This document shows positions 63,921 through 64,000 of a stretch of 64,000 nt of DNA, piece by piece. Position 1 is the stretch's first letter; each line of letters opens with the position of its first letter. A program made the translations under genes and the position numbers. The stretch is from assembly GCF_047722505.1 (NCBI RefSeq), contig NZ_CP159814.1:124001-188000 (forward strand), in the 5' to 3' direction. Origin of the DNA: Pelagibacter sp047722505 (GTDB taxonomy: Bacteria > Pseudomonadota > Alphaproteobacteria > Pelagibacterales > Pelagibacteraceae). Under the pieces are notes generated by a model that had not been told where the DNA came from, ran no database searches, and saw only the letters and a program-made list of their open reading frames with translations.

Positions 63921-64000
63921 GTTCTTTTGACCATTTACCTTGAGCAGCTAATGTGCACATGTTTGCTCTGTGGTTAAAGACTTTTTGAGTGCCACTAGTA
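63907..64000 (-). CDS. Class I fructose-bisphosphate aldolase, C-terminal end (5' part outside window)
   Basis: The last 30 codons read ...QKVFNHRANMCTLAAQGKW...LEAK-stop. The VFNHRAxMxxLAAxGxW wording is the usual C-terminus of bacterial class I fructose-bisphosphate aldolases. The gene overlaps the thiE start by 14 nt, so the two are probably co-transcribed. The identification rests on a short piece. Confidence 0.65.
   Translation of the reverse strand, partial: TSGTQKVFNHRANMCTLAAQGKWSKELEAK

Overview
The window is a very A+T-rich alphaproteobacterial segment that fits a SAR11 / Pelagibacterales genome. Three things point there. The core genes are alphaproteobacterial: a three-part pntA-pntA-pntB transhydrogenase, a long-form L36, an aa3-oxidase subunit IV of 36 residues, and a DUF1013/TrcR regulator next to L31. 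Spacing is extremely tight, with many 4-nt start/stop overlaps. The 23S and 5S rRNA genes are separated by about 49 kb of surface-polysaccharide genes, which is the published location of hypervariable region 2 (HVR2) in Candidatus Pelagibacter.

Layout: (1) 1-1980, 3' two thirds of 23S rRNA. (2) 1981-51231, the variable island. Its left part holds a broken PhyH-like gene, a radical SAM protein, an aldo/keto reductase, an N-acetyl-sugar amidotransferase with dedicated HisH/HisF-like partners, and neuA-neuB-neuC-type nonulosonate genes followed by a LIC12162-family transferase gene carrying a frameshift. At 14.5-20.7 kb lies a seven-gene minus-strand operon. Its first four genes match, in order and type, the cytidine-diphosphoramidate pathway known from Campylobacter jejuni capsule (glutamine kinase, amidohydrolase, cytidylyltransferase, APS-kinase-like kinase). 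Divergent from it are a CDP-alcohol phosphotransferase and a PglK/MsbA-like ABC exporter. From 23 to 31 kb are glycosyltransferases and an FdtA/FdtB/acetyltransferase set for a 3-acetamido-3,6-dideoxyhexose. From 31 to 39 kb a minus-strand operon has a perosamine-synthase-like aminotransferase, a ColD/RfbH-like 3-dehydratase (His in place of the PLP lysine), a GMC oxidoreductase with a tiny coupled partner, and four glycosyltransferases. From 39 to 51 kb are a WecA-like initiating transferase, an O-antigen polymerase/ligase, further transferases and methyltransferases, and GDP-fucose genes gmd and fcl. (3) 51232-51350, 5S rRNA. (4) 51370-55015, a second small block of sugar genes. (5) 55116-58868, core genes rpmJ, cytochrome oxidase subunit IV, pntAA-pntAB-pntB and a transaldolase-family gene. 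(6) 58884-60805, two more variable-looking genes. (7) 60808-64000, core genes on the minus strand: initiator tRNA, rpsU, trcR, rpmE, suhB, efp, thiE and the 3' end of a class I aldolase gene.

Together the island encodes precursor synthesis (CMP-nonulosonate, GDP-fucose, a 3-acetamido deoxysugar, a dideoxy sugar, an activated phosphoramidate), assembly on a polyprenyl carrier, export and polymerisation of a heteropolysaccharide. Several supply genes (rmlA, rmlB, manC, legB/C/H) are not in the window. The island also holds at least five broken genes, which suggests rapid gain and loss. All functions are read from sequence by eye; no searches were run.
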